Assembly (NCBI GenBank): GCA_944325835.1
Contig: CALVBO010000003.1
Location: 62,001 to 126,000, forward strand
DNA from: Candidatus Gastranaerophilales bacterium
Lineage (GTDB): Bacteria; Cyanobacteriota; Vampirovibrionia; Gastranaerophilales; Gastranaerophilaceae
Direction: 5' to 3'
DNA length: 64,000 nucleotides
The position numbers and the translations under genes were made by a program. The notes under the pieces were generated by a model, which saw nothing but the letters and a program-made list of their open reading frames with translations, did no database searches and had not been told where the DNA came from. Below, one piece after another: positions 9,058-17,901 of the stretch. Position 1 is the first letter of the stretch. Each line of letters opens with the position of its first letter.

Positions 9058-9850
9058 TTTTACGCCACGGCTCGTCCGGTATAATGTATTTAACTTTCTT
9101 ATAGCAGCTTCCGTCCTCAAGCACTTTGCTGTCAAGAACCTCCAGCCGCGAACCTCTCGGGAACACACATTCTGCGCCCCAGTTATCCAGTTTGCCGTCA
9201 ACTATATCGCCGGAATGCGAAACACGTGCACCTTTATCCACAAATATTTCCATTGTTACGCCGCGTCCCTCATAACCTTTATAAACATCCGAATATTCCG
9301 TTCCGCCCGCGGCATAAGCATATTCCGGCATCGTTATAATATCGCCCTTTTTAGCGTCAAAAAGCTTTTTATATAACTTCGCATCATTTTCCATAAACGG
9401 CGGCTTTTCACCAATACAGCGATAAACCGTCACAGGTTCTGCCGTTGGCTTCAATCTTTTAAACTGAATATCAGACTGCCTGATAACATCCTTTATCATT
9501 AAACTTCCGTCACCAACCGCAAACGCAGGCGCGTCAAACCCGTAATTAACCCTGCCTTTAACAAAAAGATAATTAAAACTGTTAAACTGCCCGTGATTTT
9601 CAACAACGCGGTAAGGATAAGGCCTCAAAGCACCCTCGCTTTGCATTTTCGCCCAATACTGATGACAAAACGGAACTCTATCAGGATTTTTAGCCATTGC
9701 CTCTGCGCGCCGTGCCTGATTTGGCGTCAATTCAACCGGCGGCGGCGTGTAACTCCTTGCCCACTTCTTTACTTTTCCTATCGTATTTTCTATGCCGCTG
9801 CGCGACAGTAAATATGATACCTTTTGACCAAATTTTACTGATATAACCAT
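9050..9850 (-). CDS. Probable ADP-ribosyltransferase-fold protein
   Basis: 266 residues; no signal peptide or membrane segment. The C-terminal half has the order of motifs of arginine/R-S-E class ADP-ribosyltransferases: VYRC with R144, then GDIITMPEYAYAA (about 169-181) where the family has a P-(F/Y)-x-S-x-S strand, then a hydrophobic strand GVTMEIFV, and GAECVFPRGSRLEVL with candidate catalytic E227. The central serines are replaced by alanines, and the residue two before the glutamate is G, not E/Q, so specificity or activity may differ. The N-terminal 130 residues have no recognised domain. The fold call is from motif order by eye only. Confidence 0.55.
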   Translation of the reverse strand: MVISVKFGQKVSYLLSRSGIENTIGKVKKWARSYTPPPVELTPNQARRAEAMAKNPDRVPFCHQYWAKMQSEGALRPYPYRVVENHGQFNSFNYLFVKGRVNYGFDAPAFAVGDGSLMIKDVIRQSDIQFKRLKPTAEPVTVYRCIGEKPPFMENDAKLYKKLFDAKKGDIITMPEYAYAAGGTEYSDVYKGYEGRGVTMEIFVDKGARVSHSGDIVDGKLDNWGAECVFPRGSRLEVLDSKVLEDGSCYKKVKYIIPDEPWRKTT

Positions 9851-9916
9851 TTTTTCCCCTTTAATAAATATTCCCCGTATTTATATAAAGTATTTTGGTC
9901 TGAAAAATTTGCCATG

Positions 9917-9948
9917 AAAAAAGCGCGGTGTTAAAAATCCGCGCTTTT
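9917..9948 (-). terminator. Terminator of rplI
   Basis: On the minus strand AAAAGCGCGG pairs with CCGCGCTTTT and runs into T6, about 20 bases 3' of rplI. It can also serve the plus strand weakly. Confidence 0.75.
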
Positions 9949-9967
9949 GTAAATATTTAACGAAAAC

Positions 9968-10468
9968 CTATTCTTCAACAGTTTCTTCAACAACTTCTTC
10001 AATGTGGTCTTTGAGGATTTCAGAAGCTGTAACAACTACTGCCAGTTCTGTTTTAACTTTTGAAGTCAATTTGATTAACATTGTGTATTCACCAACTTTG
10101 TTGATTGGAGCGTTCAGAGATACATTTTTTCTGTCAACTTCAATACCTGCTTTTTCAGCCAATTCTTCGGTTAATTTCTTAGTCGTAATTGTACCGAATA
10201 ATTTACCTGATTCACCGGCTTTAGCAGAAAGTTCCAATTTGCCGAATTTTTCAATTTTTTCAGCCAGTGCAAGAGCTTCTTGGTGTAATTTTTCTTGTTT
10301 TGCGTGAATTCTTGCAATATTTTGTTCTCTGTTTTTCAAAGCGCCTTCTGTTGCTACTTCTGCCATTTGTTGCGGAAGCAAGAAGTTTCTTGCGTAACCG
10401 TCTTTAACATTAACGATTTCACCGGCTTCGCCTAAGTTTTGGACATCTTTTTTCAATATAACTTGCAT
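9968..10468 (-). CDS. rplI: 50S ribosomal protein bL9
   Basis: 166 residues beginning MQVILKKDVQNLGEAGEIVNVKDGYARNFLLP, the bL9 N-terminal 23S rRNA-binding domain, then the long connecting helix (about 42-75) and the C-terminal domain, with an acidic tail. The start at 10468 is fixed by AGGAG nine bases upstream and by homology; the frame is open for 28 further codons upstream, but these are not part of the protein. It is a single-gene unit between two terminators. Confidence 0.96.
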   Translation of the reverse strand: MQVILKKDVQNLGEAGEIVNVKDGYARNFLLPQQMAEVATEGALKNREQNIARIHAKQEKLHQEALALAEKIEKFGKLELSAKAGESGKLFGTITTKKLTEELAEKAGIEVDRKNVSLNAPINKVGEYTMLIKLTSKVKTELAVVVTASEILKDHIEEVVEETVEE

Positions 10469-10522
10469 CTTTATATTTCTCCTTATAATTATATTTGTAA
10501 ATCTATAAAGAATTGTTACATG

Positions 10523-10548
10523 AAAAAAACCTCTTGTCGAGGTTTTTT
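10523..10548 (-). terminator. Bidirectional terminator between the AAA/R3H gene and rplI
   Basis: Arms AAAAAACCTC/GAGGTTTTTT with a five-base loop, symmetric enough to work on both strands. It lies 50 bases after the stop of the minus-strand AAA/R3H gene. Confidence 0.7.
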
Positions 10549-10594
10549 CCAAAATTTGTTAAGAAAAATCAACTTATTGGCGGAATTGAGGACT

Positions 10595-12238
10595 CTATCC
10601 TTTGAAATCTTTTCCGCCGACAATTTTCAGGTGGCGTTCTTCGCCTTCGCCGACGCTCTTGCTTTTCAGGTTGTGTTGTTCAACAAGTTCGTGCTGCAAT
10701 TTTCTTATCTGTTGATTTTGCGGGGAAAGCTCTATATTTTCCGCGCCCTCAAGGATTTTATTTATGGCAGCCTTTGCTTCTTCCAACGCCCGTTCCGCCT
10801 CGTCATAGTAGCCTGTCAAAGCCTCTGTTGCTTCAATATCAAGTGCGTCTTTCAGAACCTTCTGGATTTGCGGCATTGAATTGGTTTTGATAAAGAAGGT
10901 TCTTATTCGCAAATCGTTGGCAATGCTCAAAATTTTCGCACCGCCTTTTGCAAAGTTTTTGTGGGCGATAACGATATCAGCTTCTTCAATGTTGCGTGTA
11001 AGTTCAACGTTGAGGTTAAGGCGTTCAATAACTTTTTCTACAATGCTTCTTGAAACCGCATAGAGATAAACTTTTTTCAGCCCTTTGACCTCTTCAACGT
11101 ATTTTTCGCGCGAAAACCCGAATTTTAAACTGTCAGACGGCTTTTCAACAGGCCGTTCAAGGGAAGGGAAAACTTTTTTTTCAAGCCGGTTTATCTCATC
11201 AATAATTGATTTAGATTCCTCTTTCGGTGCAACCGGTTCTTCCTTAACCGGTTCATAAGTTTTATCAACCTTTCTGATTTCCGGTCTTATCGGCCAGCCG
11301 CGCAGAATGTAGTCAACGGCCTCTGCAGTGTTTTTGTAGACAGCAAGCGTGTTTCTGTCAAGAATTTCGATAACGATATCGAAGGTTGGCTGTTTTTCAC
11401 GTTCAAGAACGGTTTTTTGACAGGAACGTCTGCGCGCCTCATCATCACCGAGTGTAACGGATTGAATGCCTCCGACCAAATCTGAGAGAGTAGGGTTTTT
11501 AATCAAGTTTTCCAAAGTATTACCGTGAGCGGTTGCAATCAACATAACACCACGCTCAGCAATGGTTCTGGCCGCTTGTGCTTCGGCCTCGGTACCAATC
11601 TCATCGACAACGATAACTTCCGGTGTGTGATTTTCAACCGCCTCAATCATTATATCCTTTTGAAATTCGGGCTGGCGAACCTGCATTCTGCGCGCATGCC
11701 CGATAGCAGGGTGCGGCGTATCTCCGTCACCCGCAATTTCATTTGATGTATCAACAACAATAACACGTTTTTTCAATTCGTCAGCAACAAGCCTTGAAAT
11801 TTCTCTTAATTTTGTTGTTTTACCAACCCCCGGAGGTCCTAGGAACAATATACTTTTACCTAAAGTACAAAAATCCTTAATGCAGGCAATGGTTCCTGTT
11901 ACAACTCTACCTATACGGCAAGTAAGCCCTACAACTTTACCCTGTCTGTTCCTTATTGCGCTAATTCTGTGCAAAGTCCCGGGGATTCCGGATCTGTTGT
12001 CCGAGGTAAACTCCTGAACACGGCTGGTAATATGTAAAATGTCCTCATCATCCACGCAGTCGCACTCAATATATTCAATCTCGCCGTTTGCATGCCGGAT
12101 TTCCGGAATTCTGCCTATATCAAGCACAATTTCGATGACATCACTCATTTTCTCATAATCCAGGTGTTTACGAACCTTTTGGGGTAAAATAGCAACCAGT
12201 TTGTCCAGGTCACTTTGAAATTGTAAATTTGTCTGCAT
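10595..12238 (-). CDS. AAA ATPase with C-terminal R3H domain (Ycf45-like)
   Basis: 547 residues. Walker A GPPGVGKTT (134-142) and Walker B VIVVDEIG lie in a RecA/SpoIIIAA-like ATPase domain (about 25-310). The C-terminus carries an R3H single-stranded nucleic-acid-binding motif (IRKLQHELVEQHNLKSKS followed by GEGEERHLKIV). This pairing is widespread in cyanobacteria and plastids (Ycf45) and helps place the organism. The cellular role is unknown. The gene is a single unit preceded by an AT-rich gap shared with the divergent toxin-antitoxin locus. Confidence 0.88.
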   Translation of the reverse strand: MQTNLQFQSDLDKLVAILPQKVRKHLDYEKMSDVIEIVLDIGRIPEIRHANGEIEYIECDCVDDEDILHITSRVQEFTSDNRSGIPGTLHRISAIRNRQGKVVGLTCRIGRVVTGTIACIKDFCTLGKSILFLGPPGVGKTTKLREISRLVADELKKRVIVVDTSNEIAGDGDTPHPAIGHARRMQVRQPEFQKDIMIEAVENHTPEVIVVDEIGTEAEAQAARTIAERGVMLIATAHGNTLENLIKNPTLSDLVGGIQSVTLGDDEARRRSCQKTVLEREKQPTFDIVIEILDRNTLAVYKNTAEAVDYILRGWPIRPEIRKVDKTYEPVKEEPVAPKEESKSIIDEINRLEKKVFPSLERPVEKPSDSLKFGFSREKYVEEVKGLKKVYLYAVSRSIVEKVIERLNLNVELTRNIEEADIVIAHKNFAKGGAKILSIANDLRIRTFFIKTNSMPQIQKVLKDALDIEATEALTGYYDEAERALEEAKAAINKILEGAENIELSPQNQQIRKLQHELVEQHNLKSKSVGEGEERHLKIVGGKDFKG

Positions 12239-12310
12239 TTTCTGCCTCTCTATTTTATGTATGATATATAAAATATGAAATTGTAGGCTTTAGAATATCG
12301 AGTGTTATAC

Positions 12311-12382
12311 AGTGGCCGCGCACAGCCCGTGGTATTGCTGGAGTACAGCTTTTGCTCTCCTACTATTATTATGCCACTTTTT
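12311..12382 (+). other. Structured intergenic element with terminator-like end
   Basis: AGTGGC at 12311 pairs with GCCACT at 12373, followed by T5. Inside lies GGAG-n-CTCC with further partial pairing. No reading frame fits. It could be a small RNA, a terminator protecting the higBA promoter, or a relic of a repeat. Low confidence. Confidence 0.35.
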
Positions 12383-12459
12383 CAGCCTCTTTCATCATCT
12401 AAATATACTACATCTATAACAAAATTTACAAATTGTTACATTTTCGTAACAAAGTAGAG

Positions 12460-12488
12460 TTGACACACTGTAGTGAAAACGCTACAAT
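12460..12488 (+). promoter_or_regulatory. Sigma-70 promoter of higBA with internal dyad; near-leaderless
   Basis: TTGACA (12460-12465), 17-base spacer, TACAAT (12483-12488). The toxin ATG is at 12495, seven bases after the -10 box, so transcription should start at or within a base or two of the ATG. The imperfect dyad GTAGTGAAAACGCTAC sits between the boxes and is a likely operator for the antitoxin. Confidence 0.75.
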
Positions 12489-12494
12489 ATAATT

Positions 12495-12818
12495 ATGAAA
12501 GAAATAAAATTTCATAAATTACCAAACGGCAGAGAACCGGTCAGAGATTGGCTGTTATCATTAGACAAATCTATGCGCGTCAAAATTATTAAACGAATAG
12601 AACGTATTTATGACAATAATTTTGGTGGCTACAAACAGATTGATGCAAATTTGTACGAACTCAGATTTACACTTGGCAAAGGCTACAGGATTTACTACAC
12701 AATACAGGGTGAAACTCTTGTTTTACTACTCAACGCCGGTGACAAATCTAAACAGGCAAAGGATATAGAATTAGCAAAAATTTATTTGACAAATATAAAG
12801 GAATATAAAAATGAGTGA
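12495..12818 (+). CDS. higB: RelE/HigB-family toxin
   Basis: 107 residues of the phage-derived Gp49/HigB-like branch of the RelE superfamily: FHKLPNGREPVRDWL at the start, then LYELRFTLGKGYRIYYTIQGETLVLLLNAGDKSKQ, the core beta-sheet with basic residues. Members act as ribosome-dependent mRNA endonucleases. The antitoxin gene overlaps by eight bases, and the toxin-first order is that of HigBA. No ribosome site precedes the ATG; the promoter predicts a leaderless mRNA. Confidence 0.88.
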   Translation: MKEIKFHKLPNGREPVRDWLLSLDKSMRVKIIKRIERIYDNNFGGYKQIDANLYELRFTLGKGYRIYYTIQGETLVLLLNAGDKSKQAKDIELAKIYLTNIKEYKNE

Positions 12819-13098
12819 TTTTAACGACTTTGTTTTAGAACAATTAAAAGATGAAGAATTTCAAAAAGAATATATGAACGAAAGTCTTACGCAATATATC
12901 AATGACGGTGATTTTAACGCTTTTTTCCGTTCTCTGGAATTAGTAATAAAATCGCGTGACAGTATTTCCAGTTTCTGTGAAAAAGCAGGTATTGACCGAA
13001 CAATGCTATATGAAATATTTAGAGGCAAAAGGGTTCCACGACTTGATACACTGGCAAAAATCCTTAAAACTCTAGGTTACAATTTAAGGATTGCATAA
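12811..13098 (+). CDS. higA: HigA-like antitoxin (addiction module antidote protein)
   Basis: 95 residues. An N-terminal arm (about 1-40) probably wraps the toxin; the C-terminal part is a helix-turn-helix (ISSFCEKAGIDRTMLYEIFRGKRVPRLDTLAKILKTLG). The domain order and length match the putative addiction module antidote family. It overlaps higB by eight bases and has a clear AAGGA ribosome site inside the toxin gene. It likely binds the dyad in the higB promoter. Confidence 0.86.
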   Translation: MSDFNDFVLEQLKDEEFQKEYMNESLTQYINDGDFNAFFRSLELVIKSRDSISSFCEKAGIDRTMLYEIFRGKRVPRLDTLAKILKTLGYNLRIA

Positions 13099-13101
13099 AA
13101 T

Positions 13102-13263
13102 ATGTCAGGCGATTATAAAAAACTGTTGAACAAAAAGCGTAAGCGTGAATACGCCAATGTAAAAACTATGGGCGTAAACATTGACAAAAATGAGTATTAC
13201 GAAATAATACTCTCAAACTCCGCGCACCCTGAAAGGGTTAACGACAGAGATAAAAACAATTGA
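13102..13263 (+). CDS. Small basic protein, third gene of the higBA operon
   Basis: A 53-residue open frame begins three bases after the antitoxin stop codon: MSGDYKKLLNKKRKREY at the start, strongly basic, then a short mixed segment (GVNIDKNEYYEIILSNSAHPERV) and a charged end. TAAGGA lies about 17 bases before the ATG. I do not recognise a family. The spacing suggests co-transcription; it may be a real accessory gene of the module or a chance frame. Confidence 0.45.
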   Translation: MSGDYKKLLNKKRKREYANVKTMGVNIDKNEYYEIILSNSAHPERVNDRDKNN

Positions 13264-13369
13264 CAAGCAAGAAAAAATAAGTCATAATTAATATAAAAAT
13301 AAAGTCCGGCGATAGAGCCGGTATCATTATTAAATCCGGTTGATATCCGGAAGAAAGGATAGAATTAAT

Positions 13370-14477
13370 ATGATGAAAAATTTAGAAGCTGAAAACCCTT
13401 GTAGTATGGGCATTCTGGCCAGGGGGGGGGGGGCAAGGTCGACTGAGTCGACAGCCACAATTGAACCCGAGTAAGAATTCAACGAAAGAGTCTACCGTTC
13501 ATTGTCATCACGCGGGTTTCACAATGGCCGAGATACTCTTATCCCTCACGATAATCGGTGTGGTTGCGGCGATTACTTTACCGAGTTTAACGGGTAACAT
13601 TAATGAGCGAACATGGAATACTCAAAGAAAAGCACTTTATGCCCGCATGTCACAAGCAATAGCTTTAATGCCTTCTCTGAACGGTTATGGAACGTTAAAA
13701 GAAGAAAGTTCGGCAGGCGCAAGCGACGCCGTTGACACCGCCGCGGAAGTTTTTATTACGGACGGGCTTTCTAAAGTCCTAAAAATTAACAACATTTGCG
13801 ACAACGAGCATATTGAAGACTGCGGAATACCGCTTACCTACACAACTCTTGCAGGACGTAACAAAGATATTCCAAAAACTATGACGGAATTAAATTCGTT
13901 TATAACTTCAGTATCTTACAGTGCATATAGCTACCATTCTGCCAGCAGCTATTCTATGCTTGACACAAAAGCAGCTGCGTTTGAAACCGGCAACGGAGAA
14001 AGTATTTTAACTTTCTACAATCCTAACTGTGTTGCCAATATGGGAGAAACAAACTATTACTTTTCACAGCCTAAAATCTGTGCAAACATGATTTACGATT
14101 TAAATGGCTCTAAAGGTCCGAACACTGTCGGTAAAGACATTGGATTTATGACAATTCTTTATCCTACTGACAGTGTTGTTGTCGCACCGGTTCCATTTAG
14201 AAGCGTATTTAGCGGAGTTACTCCGGAGGAAGCACCAACAGCCTGCACTAATCAAGCGGGAGATGAATATAGAATTCCGACTAAAGACGAGTTAGCATCT
14301 CTTTTTGTTAACCAAAATCTTATAGCAGATTCCTTTGCCAATGGTCACTGGTACTCTTCGTCTAAAATAATTGTGCACAACGGGATTAGCAACTGGTTAA
14401 TTGTTCAAAGTATAGGTGAATACAGGTATCCGAGCGCCGGAGTTTCTAATTGGGGTATTCTATGCGTTAAACGATAA
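13370..14477 (+). CDS. Type IV pilin-like protein, copy 2; start uncoupled by the G12 tract (apparent OFF state)
   Basis: The body from about 13485 encodes AGFTMAEILLSLTIIGVVAAITL, a prepilin cleavage site and helix, then about 300 residues nearly colinear with copy 3 at 37.2 kb and a DUF1566/Lcl_C-like end (EYRIPTKDELASLF to WGILCVKR). The likely start is ATG 13370/13373, because it has the same upstream context (GAAAGGATAG-ATTA) as copy 3. From there the 12-G tract shifts the frame. Removing one G gives a leader of about 50 residues (MMKNLEAENPCSMGILARGG..) joined to the pilin. Internally, only TTG 13461 remains as a start and it has no ribosome site. Confidence 0.72.
13422..13433 (+). repeat. 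Homopolymeric G12 tract in the pilin leader (phase-variation candidate)
   Basis: Twelve consecutive G directly after codon 17 of the frame starting at ATG 13370. With 12 G the frame stops at 13472; with 11 (or 14) G it joins the pilin frame exactly. Such tracts change length by slipped-strand mispairing. An assembly error in the homopolymer is the alternative. Confidence 0.7.
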
Positions 14478-14498
14478 TTTTCCATCCTTTGAAATTCC

Positions 14499-14534
14499 GC
14501 CCGCCGGCTATATTTACGCCGGCGGGCTTTTTTA
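14499..14534 (+). terminator. Terminator of pilin copy 2
   Basis: Perfect ten-base arms GCCCGCCGGC/GCCGGCGGGC with a nine-base loop and T6, 21 bases after the stop codon. Confidence 0.9.
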
Positions 14535-14546
14535 TTATCCTGCCAC

Positions 14547-14575
14547 TTGATTTTTTATTTCACTTATGGCATAAT
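14547..14575 (+). promoter_or_regulatory. Promoter of the SNF2 helicase gene
   Basis: TTGATT (14547-14552), 17-base spacer, CATAAT (14570-14575). The predicted 5' leader of about 105 bases contains the small palindrome CTTGCGGGCGCAAG near 14627. Confidence 0.55.
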
Positions 14576-14686
14576 GTGGGTAACCCTGAGTTTATAGAAT
14601 AAACTAATTCTATATGGCAGTTTAACTTGCGGGCGCAAGACATAAAAGGTGTAGAAGCTTATAGTATTGGATTTTTAAAATAAAAT

Positions 14687-17600
14687 ATGGCTGTTGAAGA
14701 ATTTAATTTTAAACTGGTAAAAGAAAAAGCAGGTGCCGGTGCCTGGCGCAGAGGCTATGAACTTTATTCCAAGGATATGATTTTGGAATCTTATCCTGAA
14801 AAAAACTTCTATATGGCAAAAGTCAAAGGTAATTTTCAGGCATCATACAACACTGATCTTATTTTCAAGAAAAACAAAGTTGAAGCACGCTGCAACTGCC
14901 CGCTTAAAGATGAATGGTGCAAACATGCTGTTGCGGTTGCCATCAAAGCGATTAACGACCACGCCTACGAGGACTGGCTGGAAACAAAATACGGTATTGA
15001 AACCGATTACCCTGACGAAAACACTGCCCTGACCGAAGAACCGAGCGGTAGTTACATTTTCCACTTTAATTCAAAAAGAAAAGTTAATTTCTTTTCAGTT
15101 CTTGTCCGCTCAAGAGAAACCGGTAAAATCGTACGTCAGATTGAAAGTATTCTACGCGCACTTATCGAAACGCAACGTCAGAACCCTGATTTTGAGTTAA
15201 ATAATTCCCAGAAAGTTGAGGTCGCGATATTCCAGCAGCTTTTAACCACTGCGCGACAGGATAAAAAAGCCGGCTGGTATGACATTCCTATTACAAAATT
15301 TGGTCCTATGTTCTCGCTTCTTGCCAAAGCCGATGAGGTTCTGGATGAAAAAACAAAAGAACGCTTGAAATTCGTTGACGACGAATGGGAACTGGAGCTT
15401 TCCGTCAATGCAGGCCAGAGCGGGACTTTACTTCTGGCACTTGAGTGGCATAGACCGGACAAAGACGAAATTTATCCGTTTGAAGAGGTTCGTTATTTCT
15501 CAAAACACCTTAAATGGGGGCGCTATAAAAACATTATTTTCCCGACAAACATTGCTATGCAATCGCTTCCGTCAAATATTATTAAGTCCTCTTTCACAGA
15601 ACTCAAAGACGCAGAAGGCGGGAAATTTATCCACGAAGATTTGCCTGAAATCCAGCAGATTATGAAAGTGGATATCGCGGAAAATATTTCCAAATTAATG
15701 CTTGAAGAGCGTCCGCCGCTGAATATTGTAACCCTCGGTATTGACTATGACCAGTCCTTGAAAGCGTCATTAGAATTTGAATACGACGGGGTTCGGGTGC
15801 CATATTCCAAAACAACAGGCGAAAAACTTCCATATATCACAGTTAAAAAACCTAACGAAGATTTGGTATACTGGGTTAAACGCAATGTCAAGCACGAACA
15901 GGAAGCCTACAATATGCTGCTTGCCTGCCGTTTTGTTCCGATGCAGACAAATAACCTTGCACTGGAAAAAGAGAACGCGATTGATTTTTATAACTACCAT
16001 ATTAAACAGGCGGGCGAAGGCTGGAAATTCATTGAAAAAGACGATATGAGCTTCTTCAAACTTCTGGATAATCCGTTCAAACTCTGTGCGGATATTGATT
16101 TCAGCCACGAAACAAAGGATTCTTTTGAAATCTTCCTCTACGGCCGCGCAGGAGATGAGATTATTAACTTTGACGAAATCTACGAAACAATTCAGGGCGG
16201 CGAAAAATACAGCCGTATCAGAAGTCTGGGATTTGTAGAATTTCCTGCACAGGATATTTACGGGCTGATGCGCGCTTTCAACTCGTTTGATGTTTACCGC
16301 AACGACGAAAACAAATTTATCGTAAAAACCTACCGCGCAGGGCTGATTAATGAGCTTAAAAACCTCAATGTAGAAACAATTTTGAGTAAAGAATTTGAAG
16401 CCTTCTGGTCGCAAATGTCAACATTCTCGACAACAGATGCGACAGAATTGCCAAAAGCAATTAACGCCGAATTCCGTGAATACCAGCAAAAAGGCTTCGG
16501 CTGGCTCTGGTTTATGTACAAATACGGGCTTAACGGAATTCTTGCCGACGATATGGGGCTTGGTAAAACACTTCAGGCACTTACCGTTATCCAGAAGGCC
16601 AAAGATGTTGATGGTCCTATGCCGACACTCGTTATATGCCCGACAACAGTCGTGTTCAACTGGGAAAACGAAATCCAAAAATTTGCACCGGAACTTACCT
16701 GCCTGAAAATTTCAGGAACAGAGCGTAAAGGCTTGTTCAAAAAAATTCCTGAATTCGATATCGTAATCACAAGCTACGCTCTCGTACGCCGCGATATTGA
16801 AAAGCTTAAAGAATATAACTTCCGCTATATCGTCCTTGATGAATCCCAAAATATCAAAAACGCGGGTTCACAAACCGCTCAGGCAGTCAAAAAGCTTAAA
16901 TCCTCACACAAACTTGCGCTTTCAGGTACACCGATTGAAAACAAACTGGAAGAACTCTGGTCCGTATTTGACTTTCTCATGCCGGGCTTTCTGTTTGATA
17001 TGCACGAATTTAACTACCGTTACGTTAACCCGATTATGGAACGCGCGGACAAAGTTGTTGAAAAACGGCTTAAACTACAAATTTATCCGTTCATCCTGCG
17101 CCGTATGAAACGCGATGTTGCAAAAGATCTTCCGGATAAAGTCGAAAACATTGCATACTGCGAGCTTACAGACGAACAAAGAGATTTTTACTTACAGGTT
17201 CTGGACAGCACAAAAGAAGAACTCTTCAAATCTATCGAACAAAACGGACTCGAAAAAAGCAGACTCTCAATCTTCTCTGCCTTGCTTCGTTTACGTCAAA
17301 TCTGCTGCCACCCGCGGCTTTACGACAAAGACAACGTTAAAAACATTATCTCGTCCGGTAAATTTGAAAAACTCAAAACAATGCTGGAAGAAATTATTTC
17401 CGAAAAACACAGAGTGCTGCTGTTCAGCCAGTTTGTCGAAATGCTTGATATTATTAAAGATTGGCTTGACAGAGCCGGAATACCATACTCTTATCTCACC
17501 GGTAAGACAAAAGACCGTCAGGCTGCAGTTGAGAAATTCAATAATAATCCGCACATTCCAATATTCCTTGTCAGCCTGAAAGCAGGCGGCACAGGTTTGA

Positions 17601-17866
17601 ACCTCACAGGCGCCGACTACGTAATCCACTACGACCCGTGGTGGAACCCTGCCGTTGAAGATCAGGCAACCGACCGTGCTTACCGTATCGGACAAACCAA
17701 AAAAGTTTTTGTCTATAGGCTTATCACCAAAAACACGGTTGAAGAGAAAATTCAAAAACTCAAAATGTTCAAGCGTAACCTTGTTGACAGCGTAATTTCG
17801 GTCGACAGAAACATCACGAAATCACTCACCATGGACGATATTAAAGAAATCTTTAGCATGGATTAG
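14687..17866 (+). CDS. SWIM zinc-finger SNF2-family helicase-like ATPase
   Basis: 1059 residues. An N-terminal SWIM finger (C69-x-C71, C78-x-H80) is followed by a long bacterial SNF2 N-terminal region. The two RecA-like lobes run from about 590: motif I ADDMGLGKT (about 620), motif II DESQ (about 717, in place of DEAH), motif III LALSGTPIENKLEELWSVFD, and motifs V-VI in the C-terminal lobe (VSLKAGGTGLNL, ATDRAYRIGQ). Proteins of this type translocate on double-stranded DNA and remodel protein-DNA complexes; HepA/RapA-like recycling of RNA polymerase is one possible role. It stands alone behind its own promoter. Confidence 0.92.
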   Translation: MAVEEFNFKLVKEKAGAGAWRRGYELYSKDMILESYPEKNFYMAKVKGNFQASYNTDLIFKKNKVEARCNCPLKDEWCKHAVAVAIKAINDHAYEDWLETKYGIETDYPDENTALTEEPSGSYIFHFNSKRKVNFFSVLVRSRETGKIVRQIESILRALIETQRQNPDFELNNSQKVEVAIFQQLLTTARQDKKAGWYDIPITKFGPMFSLLAKADEVLDEKTKERLKFVDDEWELELSVNAGQSGTLLLALEWHRPDKDEIYPFEEVRYFSKHLKWGRYKNIIFPTNIAMQSLPSNIIKSSFTELKDAEGGKFIHEDLPEIQQIMKVDIAENISKLMLEERPPLNIVTLGIDYDQSLKASLEFEYDGVRVPYSKTTGEKLPYITVKKPNEDLVYWVKRNVKHEQEAYNMLLACRFVPMQTNNLALEKENAIDFYNYHIKQAGEGWKFIEKDDMSFFKLLDNPFKLCADIDFSHETKDSFEIFLYGRAGDEIINFDEIYETIQGGEKYSRIRSLGFVEFPAQDIYGLMRAFNSFDVYRNDENKFIVKTYRAGLINELKNLNVETILSKEFEAFWSQMSTFSTTDATELPKAINAEFREYQQKGFGWLWFMYKYGLNGILADDMGLGKTLQALTVIQKAKDVDGPMPTLVICPTTVVFNWENEIQKFAPELTCLKISGTERKGLFKKIPEFDIVITSYALVRRDIEKLKEYNFRYIVLDESQNIKNAGSQTAQAVKKLKSSHKLALSGTPIENKLEELWSVFDFLMPGFLFDMHEFNYRYVNPIMERADKVVEKRLKLQIYPFILRRMKRDVAKDLPDKVENIAYCELTDEQRDFYLQVLDSTKEELFKSIEQNGLEKSRLSIFSALLRLRQICCHPRLYDKDNVKNIISSGKFEKLKTMLEEIISEKHRVLLFSQFVEMLDIIKDWLDRAGIPYSYLTGKTKDRQAAVEKFNNNPHIPIFLVSLKAGGTGLNLTGADYVIHYDPWWNPAVEDQATDRAYRIGQTKKVFVYRLITKNTVEEKIQKLKMFKRNLVDSVISVDRNITKSLTMDDIKEIFSMD

Positions 17867-17901
17867 GTCAACCGGAGCCAACCATTTATAAGGAGCTAAT
17901 A

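Noticed and set aside
14281-14477. Adenine-directed mutagenesis (diversity-generating retroelement) at the pilin C-terminus
   Set aside because: Codon-by-codon comparison of copies 2 and 3 shows synonymous as well as other changes at all bases, not an A-specific pattern; no reverse transcriptase or template repeat in the window.
13461-14477. Pilin copy 2 translated from TTG 13461
   Set aside because: No ribosome site at that position, whereas ATG 13370 matches the start context of the intact copy.
15770-16414. 214-codon frame antisense to the SNF2 gene
   Set aside because: Shadow of a strongly coding gene; no start signal.
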